A program made the translations under genes and the position numbers. Shown piece by piece: positions 22,441-34,460 of a stretch of DNA of 64,000 bases (within the stretch, counting starts at the first letter, position 1; each line of letters begins with the position of its first letter). Source of the stretch: Dastarcus helophoroides (taxonomy: Eukaryota; Arthropoda; Insecta; Coleoptera; Bothrideridae); the NCBI GenBank assembly GCA_028583605.1, contig CM053329.1:38972161-39036160 (forward strand), given 5' to 3'. Under the pieces are notes generated by a model. It saw nothing but the letters and a program-made list of their open reading frames with translations, had not been told where the DNA came from and did no database searches.

Positions 22441-23640
22441 TCAGCCTCAATGGATTTTAATCCTGATTTATTCCGGAAGCTTCGAATTTTAACTTAAAAT
22501 TTCTGCTAAAAACTTTTTTTTTCATTAAGTTTTTCTCATAATTGGGATGTTTTTCTCAAAATTTGTTGTTTATTATTTAGGTTTTAGAAAATTTGTATTC
22601 AATTTTTATTTTTGACTTTTTTATTGATGTTTTTACGAAAAATTAAAAACTATTCTTTGTTCTATAAATTTATAAATTCAGACTAAAATAAAACTAAAGA
22701 ATTATTTTTCCCAATTAATTCGAATTCAACTTTGAATATTAGGAATATTTTTACCAAATTACTAATTACTAGAACTTTAAACTTTTGCCCTAAACTTCTT
22801 TGTTTAAACTTAATTTTTTTAACATGTTGACTATAAAATGAAAATATTATTTTTTTAAAGAAATTTATGCTCTAATCTTTAAATTTGGAATTTGGTCTCT
22901 AATGAATTCATTTTTTAACATTTTTACTGTTAACTAAAAACGAAATTTATTTGAAAACTTTCACTTTTTCTCCAAATTCCGACATTAAACTTGAAATGTT
23001 TACATTAATCAAAAACCAATTCATTTAAAATGTAGTTTTTGAAGTACGTATTTTTTACATTACTAGGGCCCAGAACATATTTAAGGGAAAAATCAACGAT
23101 TTGCTATTTTAATTTCGTTCTAAAATTTCAGTTTCCTCTTGAAACTTTTGCCCAAAAATAATCACGTTTTTCTTAAAATGTTGTCTTTCATTTCGAGACT
23201 TGGACACCTTTTCTTAGCCTAGAATTTTGGTTTCAGGAATGAAGTGTGTTTGCGCCTATTATTTCATTTTAAACTACACTTTTTTTAATCCACATACTTT
23301 TACTGGGAATTTGGAAATAATAATAAGATATTTTAGTTTGGAGTCAAGCTAAAATATTTGATTCTTTTTCATTTTTAGACCACCGACTCGTCTTCAATTA
23401 TTTAAATTATTGTTTAAATAACTTATAGACGTGTGTCAAAAAATGTTTTCAAAAGTAAACAATTTCATTTATTTGAATAATAATTTAAATAACATACAAG
23501 GTGGACTCGATAAGCAAAAAAAAATTTGAACTAAAAGATTCGACTTTAGAGAATATCCAAAAATAGCTGCGTGCTGTGTTAGGATTGGAGGTTGTCGATT
23601 TTTGAAAACAAACCTCGGCTTACTCATAAGTCGAGTCGCG
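22441..23640. other. AT-rich, no genes recognised
   Basis: Irregular AT-rich text with TTTTCTCAAAATTTG and AAACTTTTGCC words resembling the general background. No tandem period and no protein motif. A weak repeat of GTTTAAATAAC/AATTTAAATAAC words lies near 23410-23490. Confidence 0.5.
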
Positions 23641-25007
23641 TAATAAATCATGTCGTCCTGGTTAACTTCTGGTAATTAATTGTAATGGTATACCCGGATT
23701 GTAAGGTGGGCATCTGGCGCGCGTAGTCACGCCTGGTTGATCTCTCCCCATGCGGACAACTGCGGTGTTTATCATTTTCTTGTACCCTTGCACCAGTGCG
23801 GTCTTAACACCCCTTCCGCTATACTTCACAATGTAAAGTTTATGTACTGTGTCGCGAATTTATCCGCCCGGCTTACCCTCAATGCGTATTTGACATTTTC
23901 AACTATTAGATCGAGTACCTAACAAATGTTGACTTCTTCTCAATTCAATCTCCCGAAATGATTTCTAAATGAAAACCCGATTTAAAAAAAGTGAAACTTC
24001 CGACGATTAGCTAATGGAAGCGACGAGAAAAGGTCTTATTATGGTGCAAAACCACATTATACCCTTTAATAATTAATGCTTAGACCTGACACTCCGGAAT
24101 TAAACAAAAAAATACGTTGAAATATTGGAGCTTTGGGAATTAAATTACGTTTTCATCTGCAGGAAAAAAACGAAGGGTTAATTTTAGATCGGCTCAGCTT
24201 TAAAACCACGCTGAATGACTTATAGTTGAAGCTTTCAATTCGACGTGATATGGGCTTGAAAAAACTTCGAAACAAAGAGCTTTTAATTCTAGATGAAATC
24301 GTTAAAGTAGAGGAAAAAGCTGGGGGATAATTAGTGGTTGTACCGCACCCTCACGTCAGTTGTTGACAAAATGTTTACACCGTATTTTTATTTTTGATAA
24401 ATTTTCGTAAATTTATGAGCCTTCGGCACGCAAACTGTTGGTCGTTCGTTATGAAATGAATGCGCAGAATAAACATGTTAATTTCATGTATGAATTGTTC
24501 AGCGACAGAAAACATATTGTCCTATTGGGACCTAATCCCATTTCCAAATACAAGTTACAACTTATTCGTCATGCTAATCAATTCGAAATATATTGTCTAT
24601 GCTTTGTCTTCGGATAATCAGGCGACATCAGTCAGTAGAAGCACTTTCTTGACACGGTTTTATTAGTTTTTGAATTGTTTTCTACTTATTTACTCAGTAA
24701 AATCCAAGCGGAACATATATTTTTTAATTATATTTTAAGGTCAAAAAGCAGTATCTTATTTTTAATCAGCTCGATTTTGTAACTCAGGAATTGAAAATGA
24801 CTTATACTGATTTGTAGATACCGACCGAAGTTTCGGTTTTAGTTCTGGTTTCGCCTAGTTTTGGCCAAGAAACCCGCTTTCAGCTAGAGTTTCGATTCGG
24901 CCCAAAATAGACTGATACTTCGCCCTAGCTGGAATTTCAATCTTTCATTTGTAAAATAGAATTTTGACAAAAAACTTCCTTATTTATAAAAAATTTAGAA
25001 ATTAATT
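23641..25007. other. Low-copy DNA of balanced composition
   Basis: Higher GC than neighbours at 23640-23930 and 24000-24450, with no copy elsewhere in the window. Short frames (for example 23737-23922) carry no recognisable motif. A set of loose GTTTCGG/TTTTGGCC words lies at 24820-24910; similar AAATTCGGTTTCAGCC words occur inverted near 27250, on the far side of the 379-bp array. The relation is too loose to call terminal repeats. Confidence 0.4.
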
Positions 25008-26295
25008 TCATTGTCTTCTGGGAACTTTCCTAGAGAGCAACTGCTTTGTTAGGTGGCAGTGTTTCAACTGTTGATAGTTCAGCGACCTATGATTCACTAT
25101 ACACGCCGCCTGGAGGGCTGCATGAATTTGTAGTCTAGGTTGCATTCTACTTGCATACGTCATTGTTGGCGATGGCCATAGTTTCTCTATGGACCAATAG
25201 GTGGTAGTACTAAGAGTCACACGCTTGACGTCTGTGAAGTTTTTAGTACTTACTTGTCGGAACATTTGTTAGCATTCGAGTTGGATATGCCAAACTGACG
25301 AGATCTAACAAGATCGAAACCGGTATTTGGTTTCCAAACTTCGAATCTAATAAATGTTCAAACCTATTGGTTTGTGCATTTTAGAATCATTGTCCTCTGG
25401 GAACTTTCCTAGAGAGCAACCACTTCGCTAGGTGACAGTGTTTCAACTGTTGGTAGTTCAGCTACCTATGATTCACTATACACGCCGCCTGGAGGGCTGC
25501 ATGAATTTGTAGTCTAGGTTGCATTCTACTTGCATACGACATTGTTGGCGATGGCCATAGTTTCTCTATGGACCAATAGGTGGTAGTAGTAAGAGTCACA
25601 CGCTTGACGTCTGTGAATTTTTTAGTACTTACTTGTCGGAACATTTGTTAGCATTCGAGTTGGATATACCAAACTGACGAGATCTAACAAGATCGAAACC
25701 GGTATTTGGTTTCCAAACTTTAAATCTAATAAATGTTCAAACCTATTGGTTTGTGCATTTTAGAATCATTGTTTTCTGGGAACTTTCCTAGAGAGCAACC
25801 GATTCGCTAGGTGACAGTGTTTCAACTGTTGGTAATTCAGCTACCTATGATTCACTATACACGCCGCCTGGAGGGCTGCATGAATTTGTAGTCTAGGTTG
25901 CATTCTACTTGCATACGACATTGTTGGCGATGGCCATAGTTTCTCTATGGACCAATATGTGGTGGTACTAAGAGTCACACGCTTGACGTCTGTGAATTTT
26001 TTAGTACTTACTTGTCGGAACATTTGTTAGCATTTGAGTTGGATATGCCAAACTGACGAGATCTAACAAGATCAAAACCGGTATTTGGTTTCCAAACTTC
26101 GAATCTAATAAATGTTCAAACCTATTGGTCTGTGCATTATAGAATCCTTGTCTTCTGGGAACTCTCCTAGAGAGCAACCGCTTCGCTAGGTGACAGTGTT
26201 TCAACTGTTGGTAGTTCAGCTACCTATGATTTACCACTATACACGCCTGGAGGGTTGCATGAATTTGTAGTCTAGATTGCATTCTACTTGCATCA
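25008..26295. repeat. Sat379: 379-bp tandem array, about 3.4 units
   Basis: GGGAACTTTCCTAGAGAGCA (or a close variant) starts at 25020, 25399, 25778 and 26157, exactly 379 bp apart. Each unit holds GGAGGGCTGCATGAATTTG, a CCATAG..CTATGG mini-hairpin, GATCTAACAAGATC and TTCAAACCTATTGG. The minus-strand frames starting MFRQVSTK repeat because the unit repeats; 379 is not a multiple of three and the frames break at each junction, so they are not a gene. A dispersed relative lies at 40873-41258 and a tail fragment at 49070-49201. Confidence 0.95.
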
Positions 26296-27540
26296 TTTTT
26301 AAAGATGAAATTATAGAAAAAAAGTGTGTAGATATTAAGAACTTTCTTATAGTGTAAAAAAAACTTACAAGCTATAAATAATAATAATTCTCAAATTTTC
26401 GAGCTTAAAATATTAACAAGAAATTTTGAGTAAATAGTCCAAACCTAAAAAAATTGAAAGCGGCTTTAAAAGTTGAATTTTAAAGTATAATTTCCTGAAA
26501 TAGTTAATTTGAAATTTTGAGAGAAAAAGGAGAAAGAAATTTTTTTTTAAAAAGTGTACATTTCAAGTTTTTAGTATAAATTTTGGACAAAATATTAAAT
26601 ATTTCAGAATAAACTAGAAATTATGCAAAGAAACTCAACACTTTAAAACAACTTGTTATTCATGTAATAAAAAATCCCTCAGATTTCAAATTTGTGCCCA
26701 AATTTTTGATTTTAATCCCAAAAATTTGATTTTAAACTCAAAACTTCGATTTTTTTTAAGTTTGTATAGTTTAATTCAAAATTTTCTTTAATCCTAAATA
26801 TTAGGTAAACTTAGTATTTTAATTAATTAATTATTTCATTAATTACTCAAATATCTGGAGAAAACAATGAATTATTTCGAGGTTAAACTTGATAATTAAA
26901 AAAAATTAATAAATAATCAAATATTTTGACTATTTCTATCTGAATTTCAACTTTGAACTTAAAATTTATAAACAGAACCAACAGCACTCTCGTCTGCTTA
27001 AAAGAGGAGAAAAAATTCATCTTTGAGGAATTCGATTTTTATTAAAAATTACGAATTATTTCATAACTTTGACATTTTGAAATATCTCTTTTTAAAATGT
27101 ACACAATTGCTCGCTTGGACTTCCAAATTTCAACATTTTCTCCAAATATTGACTCAGCTTTGAAAATTTCAATACTTTTCAAAGTTTGGACTTTTTTTGG
27201 AAATGTTCTTTCGAGTTTTGCATTTTGCAAAATCAGAGTGGAAACCGAAATTCGGTTTCAGCCAAAACTTTAATTTAGGTCGATCTCAATTGCAATGTTA
27301 CTAAAAATTCAGAAGATATTATAAAATTGTTAGCCCTTAAACCCAACACGGATGTCAATTTATCCAACTTTGCAAGAAGTATTTGTAACTTTGGATAGTC
27401 GTTATTTTAAAATTGTTTGACATAAACAAATAACGTGAAACTTTATAGTGGCAACGGACAATATACCAGAAGAAAGTAGGATTAAATAATTAAAAAGAAA
27501 TTTTAATAAGATAGATAAAGGCTTAGGAAAAAGTCTAATT
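26296..27540. other. AT-rich, no genes recognised
   Basis: AT-rich background up to about 27230, then more mixed text. No ORF with motifs, no tandem period. Confidence 0.5.
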
Positions 27541-27599
27541 ATATTGCTACGGGCTTATCGGTTCAAAATGATTATTAACACTTGCTGAATAATACCCAC

Positions 27600-27605
27600 T
27601 TTATT
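27600..27605 (-). terminator. Polyadenylation signal within the solo LTR
   Basis: AATAAA on the minus strand, about 130 bp downstream of the TATA box and ~55 bp from the LTR end, consistent with the R/U5 border of an LTR. Confidence 0.6.
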
Positions 27606-27729
27606 TGTAAACTTAACTCGTAACACCACAACTGAATAACTAACTCACTTATTGACTTCTGACCACTAACTCACTAATTAACTACACTGACTAATTGACT
27701 CTAACTAATTCGAGGCAAAGGCGACCGCC

Positions 27730-27737
27730 TTATATAG
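27730..27737 (-). promoter_or_regulatory. TATA box within the solo LTR
   Basis: CTATATAA on the minus strand, followed after ~25-35 bp by the expected transcription start zone (around 27700). Upstream on the same strand are two TTCTGGAA dyads (27752-27759 and 27795-27802) and a TTCTAGAA dyad (27856-27863). These fit the heat-shock-element half-site pair TTCnnGAA. Confidence 0.6.
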
Positions 27738-27910
27738 TTTTGGCTCCCAGGTTCTGGAAAAATCCCTCAGATAAGGCTTATCGTTTGCCGGAATTTCTGG
27801 AACGCTTATCTGCCGTTTGCTACGTTATCGCGGCCGCTTTCCCCTTATTAGATCTTTCTAGAAAATTTTCTTACGTACTAAATTCTATCATTTACATTTC
27901 GTTACAATAT

Positions 27911-28952
27911 TATAACCTAATGAACATTAAAGAGCATTGACTCAAGTGTTAATAATATAAAACTTCTGCTCTAATTCATTTTAATTCTACGTAAAAAAAT
28001 GGTAACTATTTATATTAAGCCCCATTTAAAAGAGAATATTAGAAATCCTTGATTAGGGATCCCCCTTTAAGACCTCGGTTAATATTAAACACTCGAAACC
28101 CATGTTATGTAAGCAGGGATAACTAAGTTGGTCCTCGCTACAGCAAATCCAATTATTTCAATCCGTTTGATAGCGTAACTCCGTGTGTTGGTTTACCAAG
28201 ACCTTTGGATCCATTACCGACGGTCAAGCCGCACCGCAAAGCGTCTGTTAAATTAAGACAAAGTTTGATGTGTTCCTCCCATCCACCGTCACAAGAAACT
28301 TTACCCCATTAAAATTAAAATCAGTTCCTAAACACCGACAACCTTCGAAAAAGCATCGTGAACGAAGCGTAACATCAAGCGCTTGGATAAAGAAGAGGTG
28401 GCAGGATAATCTACTGGCCAAGTGCAGGATCCTGTCGAGTCTGCCGGCGAGTCCCAGGCCTACTTGCTCGATCCATCACTTATTCCCGCTTTAGTGTAAT
28501 GCAATGTTCCCCTTTTATACGAAAATGTATGCGGTTCCATCTTTTCGATCTACATACGCTTACGATCTTTCGCTTTTACGTGAAGGATTCAATTATGTGG
28601 ACAAATGGTCGAAATGATTACAGTGTAGAGATGGGATTGTGGTGGTAGAGGAAGCGAAAATTGCAGAGCTGTAAACTAATAATCCATGCAATTTGCGGCT
28701 TGTTTGTTCATAACGAGTGGATGTTGACCGAACGGTGCTGTCGTCAATTTGAACATTTAACGCTAAATTCATTATCTTTTCGATATCGTCGTTAAGGCGT
28801 ATTCAAAATACAATCAAATTTTAACAGGCGTATTATACGGACGATGGATCTCTTTAAACCATTCGATGCTTAAATTTAACACTGCATGAATTGCAGGAAT
28901 AAAAAAAATAACTTAAGATATTACAAGAATTTATGACAACTTTAAATGACAA
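27911..28952. other. Low-copy DNA of balanced composition
   Basis: Mixed composition around 28080-28560 without copies elsewhere in the window. A 74-residue frame at 28270-28494 has no recognisable domain; I regard it as non-coding or unproven. The solo LTR inserted at the left edge. Confidence 0.4.
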
Positions 28953-29055
28953 CGAAATACAAATCTTGTCCCCTCAAACCAAGAAAGACTAAAAAATACA
29001 ACAAAGGTTGCTTTAAAGCGTTTCGATAGCCAAGCTATCATCTTCAGAGAGATCA
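28953..29055. mobile_element. FB half element (left arm only)
   Basis: CGAAATACAAATCTTGTCCC, ACCAAGAAAGACTAAAAAAT, GCGTTTCGATAGCCAAGC and ATCTTCAGAGAGATCAG. It stops at the palindrome centre and passes directly into Sat200. Confidence 0.88.
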
Positions 29056-29059
29056 GCAG

Positions 29060-32000
29060 ACTTTTTCCTATCATTATAAGGATCTTTTTTAAATTTTGAA
29101 AATTTTTATACTGGAAATTTTGATTCTTTTCTTGTAAATTTCATTTTCTAATTTTAGAAGACTTTTTAACTTCTTTGAAAATAAAGCTTTTGAGAGTTTC
29201 AACTTTCGACTATTTCGTAAGTTTTCGAACTTTAGAAATTTTGAATTCATTTTGAAATTTTGACTCCTTTGAAAATTTTCTTTTTTCCTTTTTGAAGAAT
29301 ACGACCTTTCACAAAAATTTTGACTGTGTTGGAAATTTTATTACAAATTACAATTTTTTTTCAAAATGCCTCTTTTTGGAAATTGTGATACATTTTAAAT
29401 GAGAAACGTCGAATTTTTTGAGAATTTTCACTTTGAAAAGTTCCACTTTTTTTAAAACTCGACTCTTTGAAGAATCATTTTTTTTTAAATATAAGAATTA
29501 ATTTAAAGAAGAGTCGACTGTATTTTTGAAGATTTAGACAGATGTAAATTTTTTAAAATTTAAATTTATTCCTTTGAACTCTTTTTGAAGAGTTCAACAC
29601 TTTTAAAGATTTAGAATTTATTTGATAAATTGGCCTAAAACATGTTGACTTTTTGAGAATTCAGAGATTTGAAAGTTTCGACAATAAAAAATTTAAATTT
29701 TTTTCTCGAAGTTTGATTTGTACATTTTTATCTTATTTGAAAATATTGACTGTTTAAAATTTTCAATTCTTTTAAAGGTTTGATTCTCCTGAAAATTTGT
29801 TTCGATTTTCTCAATATTTTAATTTATTTTGAACATTTCGGCTCTTTTTTTACAGTTTTAAAAAAAGTTCGATTTCAAAATTTCACCTTTTTTTAAAAAT
29901 TTCGATTTTTTGAGACTATTGACAAGATTTTACATTTCTTTAAAAATTTCGGCTCTTTTTAAAAACTCGTTTTCATTTCATCCAAATTTTCTCGAAATTC
30001 TAACTCAATTTGAACATTTCGATTATTCATTTTGACTTTTTAAGAATTTCGACATCAAAATTTTATCCTTTTCAAAAATTTCAATTTTTTAATAGTATTG
30101 ACTTCGATATTTTACAATTCTTCGAAAATTTTTAAAAACTTGTTTTCATTTTATCCAAATTTTGACTAATTTTGAACATTTCAATTTTTTTTTAAATTTT
30201 GATTCTTCATTTTGACTTCTTGAAAATTTCGACATCAAAATTTTACCTTTCTTATAAATTGAGACTTTTGTTAAAGTGTTTTGAAAATATTGACTTCAAA
30301 ATATTACATTTCTTTGAAAATTTCGACTTTTTTAAAAACTTGCTTTCATTTTCTATAAATTTTTTCGAAATTTTAACTCATTTTAAAAATCTCAACTCTT
30401 TTTCAAAATTTCGATTCTTAATTTTGACTTTTTGAAAATTTCAACATCAAAATTTCACTTTTTTTCTAAAAATTTCGATTTTTTGAGAATATCTACTTCA
30501 AAAATTTACTTTTTCTTGAAAAGTTCGACTTTTTTAAAGACTGGTTTTCGTTTTATTTAAATTTTTTCGAAAATTTAACGAATTTGGAACATTTTGACTC
30601 TTTTTCAAAATTTCGATTTTTCATTTTGGCTTTTTGAAAATTTTGACAGCAAAATTTCACCTTTTTTAAAAATTTCATTTGTTGAGAATATTGACTTCGA
30701 AATTTTACCTTTCTTTAAAAATTTCGCCTTTTTTAAAAACTTGTTTTCATTTTATCAAAATTTTAACTCATTTTAAACATTTGTTTTTCAAAATTTCAAT
30801 TCTTCATTTTGACTATTTGACAATATCGACATCAAAATTTCCTTTTTTTTTAAATTTCGATTTTTTGAGGATATTGACTTTAAAATTTTAAATTTGTTTA
30901 AAAACTACGACTTTTTTAAAAACTTGTTTTCATTTTATCCAAATTTTCTCGAAATGTTAACTCATTTTAAACATTTCGACTCTTTTTCAAAATTTCGATC
31001 CTTCATTTCGACTTCAAAATTCCACCTTTTTCAAAAATTTCGATTTTTTTAAAAGTTTTGTGAGAATATTGACTACCAAATTTTACATTTCTTTGAAAAT
31101 TTCGACTTATTTAAAAACTTGTTTTCATTTTCTCTGAATTTGTTTGAAATTTTCACTCATTTTGAATATCTCGACTCTTTTTCAAATTTTCAATTTTTTA
31201 TTTTGACCTTTTGAAAATTTCGACACCAAAATTTCACCTTTTTTTTAAATATTCCGAATTTTTTGAGAATATTGACTTCGAAATTTTACCTTTCTTTAAA
31301 AATTTCGACTTTTTTAAAATTTTGTTTTCATTTTATCCAAATGTTCTCCAAATTAAAACTCGTTTTGAACATTTTGACTGCTTTTTGAAATTTCAATTCT
31401 TCATTTTAAATTTTTGAAAATTTCGACATCAAAATATAACCTTTTTTTAAAAATTTCGATTTTTTCACTATTTTATGTTCGAAATTTTACATTTGTTTAA
31501 AAATTACGACTCTTTTAAAAACCTGTTTTCATTCTATCTAAATTTTCCAGACATGTTAACTCATTTTGAACATTTAGACTCTCTTCCAAAATTTCGATTC
31601 TTCATTTTGACTCTTTGAAAATTTTGACACCAAATTTCACCTTTTTCAAAAATTATGGTTTTTCAAAAAGATTTTTGAGAATATTGATTTCTAAATTTTA
31701 TATTTCTTTAAAAAATACGACTTTTTTAAAAACTTGTTTTCATTTTCTTTGAATTTATTTGAAATTTGAACTCATTTCGAACATCTCGACTCTTTTCCGA
31801 AATTTCGATTCTTCATTTTGATTTTTTGAAAATTTCTACATCAAAATTTTACCTTCTTTTAAATATTTCGACTTTTAGAGAATATTGATTTCGAAATTTT
31901 ACCTTTCTTTAAAAATGGCGACATTTTTAAAAACTTGTTTTCATTTTATTCCAATTTTCTCCAATTTTAATTCATTTTGAACTTTTTGATTGTTTGCAAA

Positions 32001-32470
32001 ATTTCAATTCTTCATTTTTATATTTTGAAAATTGCGACATCAAAATTCCACCTTTTTTAAAAATTTCGAGTTTTTAAGGATATCGACTTTATAATTTTAT
32101 ATTTCTTTGAAAATTTTGACTTTCTTATCATTTTATCCAATTTTTTTGAAATTTTAACTCATTTTAAAAATTTCGACTCTTTCCAAAATTTTTATTCTTC
32201 ATTTTGACTTTTTGAAAATTTTGACATCAAAGCTTTGTCAAAAATTTTAATATTTTTATTGAAAATGATTAAAATTATACTTTTGTTTTTTTTTTCAATT
32301 TCCGCAAGTCAAAGTTTTCACTTTTTTCAAAATTTCGATCATTTTTTAGAAATTTCGACTAAAAATTTTAATTTTTTTTTAAATGATGACTGAAAATATT
32401 AACTTTGTTTTTTTTTAAATTAGACTTTTTTTTAAATTTCGATATTATAAAAATTTTTAACCCTTTTGCA
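29060..32470. repeat. Sat200: ~200-bp satellite, about 12 recognisable units
   Basis: The block AAAAACTTGTTTTCATTTTA (and variants) recurs near 29966, 30138, 30336, 30537, 30737, 30917, 31113, 31318, 31516, 31728, 31930 and 32127, with spacings of 172-212 bp, mostly ~200. Each unit carries several TTTCGA words (AAAATTTCGACTCTTTTTC, AATTTCGATTCTTCATTTTG). The first ~900 bp is more degenerate. Short frames rich in Phe, Lys and Leu follow from this texture and are not genes. Confidence 0.9.
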
Positions 32471-32487
32471 AATGTTGACCCTTTCCG

Positions 32488-33194
32488 ACTCTCTCTCTCT
32501 CTCCCTCTCTCTCCCTCTCTCTCCCTCTCTCCCTCTCTCCCTCTCTGTCTCTCTCTCTCTCGTTTTATTTTTCGCCCCCCTCTCTCTCGTTCCTTTTTCT
32601 CTTCTTCCTCTCTTTCTCTTTCTCTCCTCTTTCCTTCCCCTTTTCTTTCTCTCTCTCCCTCTCTCTTTCTCTTGTTTTCTTTTTCTCTTTTCCTCTCTTT
32701 CTTTCTATCTACCCTCTCCTCTCTCCTCTCTGCTCTCTGCTCTCTGTTCTCTCTCTCTCTCTCTCTCTCTCTCGTTTTGTTTTTCGCCCCCTCTCTCTCT
32801 CGTTCCTTTTTCTCTTCTTCCTCTCTTTCTCTCTCTCTTCTCTTTCCTTCCCCTTTTCTTTCTCTTTCTGTTTCTCTCTCTCTCTCTCCCTTGTTTTCTT
32901 TTTCTCTTCTCCTCTCTTTTTTCTATCTACCCTCTTCTCTCTCCTCTCTGCTCTCTGCTCTCTGTTCTCTCTCTCACTCTCTCTTTTTCTCTCGTTTCCT
33001 TTTTCCCTCTCCCTCTCTCTCGTTTCTTTTTCTCTTCCTTCTCTCTTTCTCTCTCTCCTCTCTCCTTCCCCCTCTCTTTCTCTCTCTGTTTTTTCTCACG
33101 TTCTCTCTCCTCTCTCCTTCCCCCTCTCTTTCTCTCTCTGTTTTTTCTCACTCTCCCTCTCCTTTATCTTCTCTCTCCTCTCCCCTCTCGTTCT

Positions 33195-33237
<43 letters not shown>

Positions 33238-33239
33238 GA
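32488..33239. repeat. CT-rich tract with ~215-bp internal repeats
   Basis: Mostly TCTCTC and CCCTCTCT. A segment with GTTTTATTTTTCGCCCC at 32562 recurs at 32774 as GTTTTGTTTTTCGCCCC, and CTCTGCTCTCTGCTCTCTG recurs about 218 bp apart (near 32728 and 32946). So simple repeat and longer duplication are combined. A 328-residue Ser/Leu-rich frame over it is a composition artefact. Confidence 0.92.
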
Positions 33240-33849
33240 TGAAATTTTCTAACAAAGCTCAAAGCGAATTTTTGGGGGATTGTTGCGTCTTTAAAAAAAT
33301 GATGATGCGTCTGCAAAGCCACACGCTGTTTAAAAATTGTTTAACGGTATTATCTTTCTCCTTCATAGATTCACAAAACGTTTTTTTCTAAAATATATCT
33401 CGTGTCTCGAGTATTAGTCATTTTAGAATCTACATATATTTTTTTTCAGAATATTCCACATTGTTTCTGAATTAATATTGAGTTTTTTTTGCAATCCACT
33501 CTCGCTATTGGCTTACTTTTATGCGAAAAATAATTCACCCAACGATTCAGGGATTGTCAAGTCTCGTATACTTATGCGCGGTTATATTTTTTGTTTAAAT
33601 CTATGTTTAATATAATTTTTTAATAGAAAAAATATGTCATTACTAAAAATACTTTTAACTGTAAAAAAAATAAAGAAAAAAGTGAAAATTTATCGTTAAA
33701 CTGAATTTTGCCAAAAACGACAAATTCAATCATTCTGAGCCCAATTAGAAATACATAGCAGTGTTTTGAAATTTACAGGGTTTCTTTGAAATCCTTTAAG
33801 CTTAAAATATTGCAGTCAATCTTCTTACTATACTCATTATTTTCAAAGT
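33240..33849. other. AT-rich spacer
   Basis: Low-copy AT-rich DNA after the CT tract. No gene or repeat recognised. Confidence 0.45.
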
Positions 33850-34460
33850 TAGGGTAAGTTAAGCGAATATTTCTAGTTAGGCAATTTTCAGTCCCTTTTT
33901 TCATAAACTTTTTTATACTAAAAGATTTTTTTTGTCCAAAAACCAGTAACTAAACCTTGTCGAAAATACTTTACAGCTTTAAAAACTTTAGTCGGATTTT
34001 CACTCTGACTATTGGTGCCGGAGTATTATTTAGCAAAATCAAATATGATTTTTTTTAGCTTTGAACGACGATAACTCACCGAGAAATCATCGCACAGGGC
34101 TTCAAAAGCAATTAAATTAAAGATAATGACATTATTTAGAAGCATTTTATAATAAAAGTACCTAAAAAATTATTGATGACCATGGCCTTTTTTAAATGTA
34201 AGCAAAAATTTGGAAAAATGGTTGGCCTATGGTTTTCCTCCAATTAGTCAAACATTGCCGAGGCTAAAGGATCTATAACTGAAGAATTGGAAATAAGAAA
34301 CTCAAAGTTGTAATTTGGTATTTTTTTATTTTTCTCTATGGTCATTTCTTTTTGTGTTTCAGTTTTTTAAAAATCAACTGAAAATTATTGATATTTATTA
34401 TCCCTTAATTTTGTGACTACTGCATTCACAGATATAAAAAAATTTTTGACATTTTTATAG
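33850..34460 (-). repeat. Dispersed Sat1008-related copy, inverted
   Basis: On the minus strand it shows the Sat1008 order: an ATGACCATAGAGAAAAATAA block, an ATTAGTCAAAG-type block and TTTGAACGACGATAACTCAC as seen on the plus strand near 34060. It corresponds to the 60-560 region of the first unit. It is isolated, not tandem. Confidence 0.7.

Larger units (their letters stand above)
27545..27906 (-). mobile_element. Solo LTR (362 bp) of an LTR retrotransposon, minus orientation
   Basis: Read on the minus strand it starts TGTAACGAAATG and ends CCCGTAGCA, so it has TG...CA termini. It is flanked on both sides by the same 4 bp, ATAT (27541-27544 and 27907-27910). Internally it has a TATA box (CTATATAA) and, ~130 bp downstream, AATAAA, in the order expected of U3-R-U5. 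No primer-binding site or internal region follows, so it is a solo LTR left by recombination between two LTRs. A 4-6 bp duplication is usual for Ty3/Gypsy- and BEL-type elements; the exact family is not assigned. Confidence 0.82.

Noticed and set aside
25008..26023. Repeated minus-strand frames beginning MFRQVSTK as a tandem gene family
   Set aside because: They follow the 379-bp unit exactly, the unit is not a multiple of three, and frames stop at each junction. No recognisable domain.
24820..27290. A transposon bounded by inverted CGGTTT/AAACCG-type ends around Sat379
   Set aside because: Similarity between 24825-24910 and 27230-27280 is limited to short words with no collinear alignment or target duplication.
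27856..27870. Trimeric heat-shock element in the LTR
   Set aside because: TTCTAGAA is followed by TTC at the wrong spacing (four bases rather than two), so only separate dyads are claimed.
32405..33391. 328-residue frame over the second CT tract
   Set aside because: Same artefact: Ser/Leu/Phe/Pro text from TCTCTC repeats, with overlapping frames in other phases.
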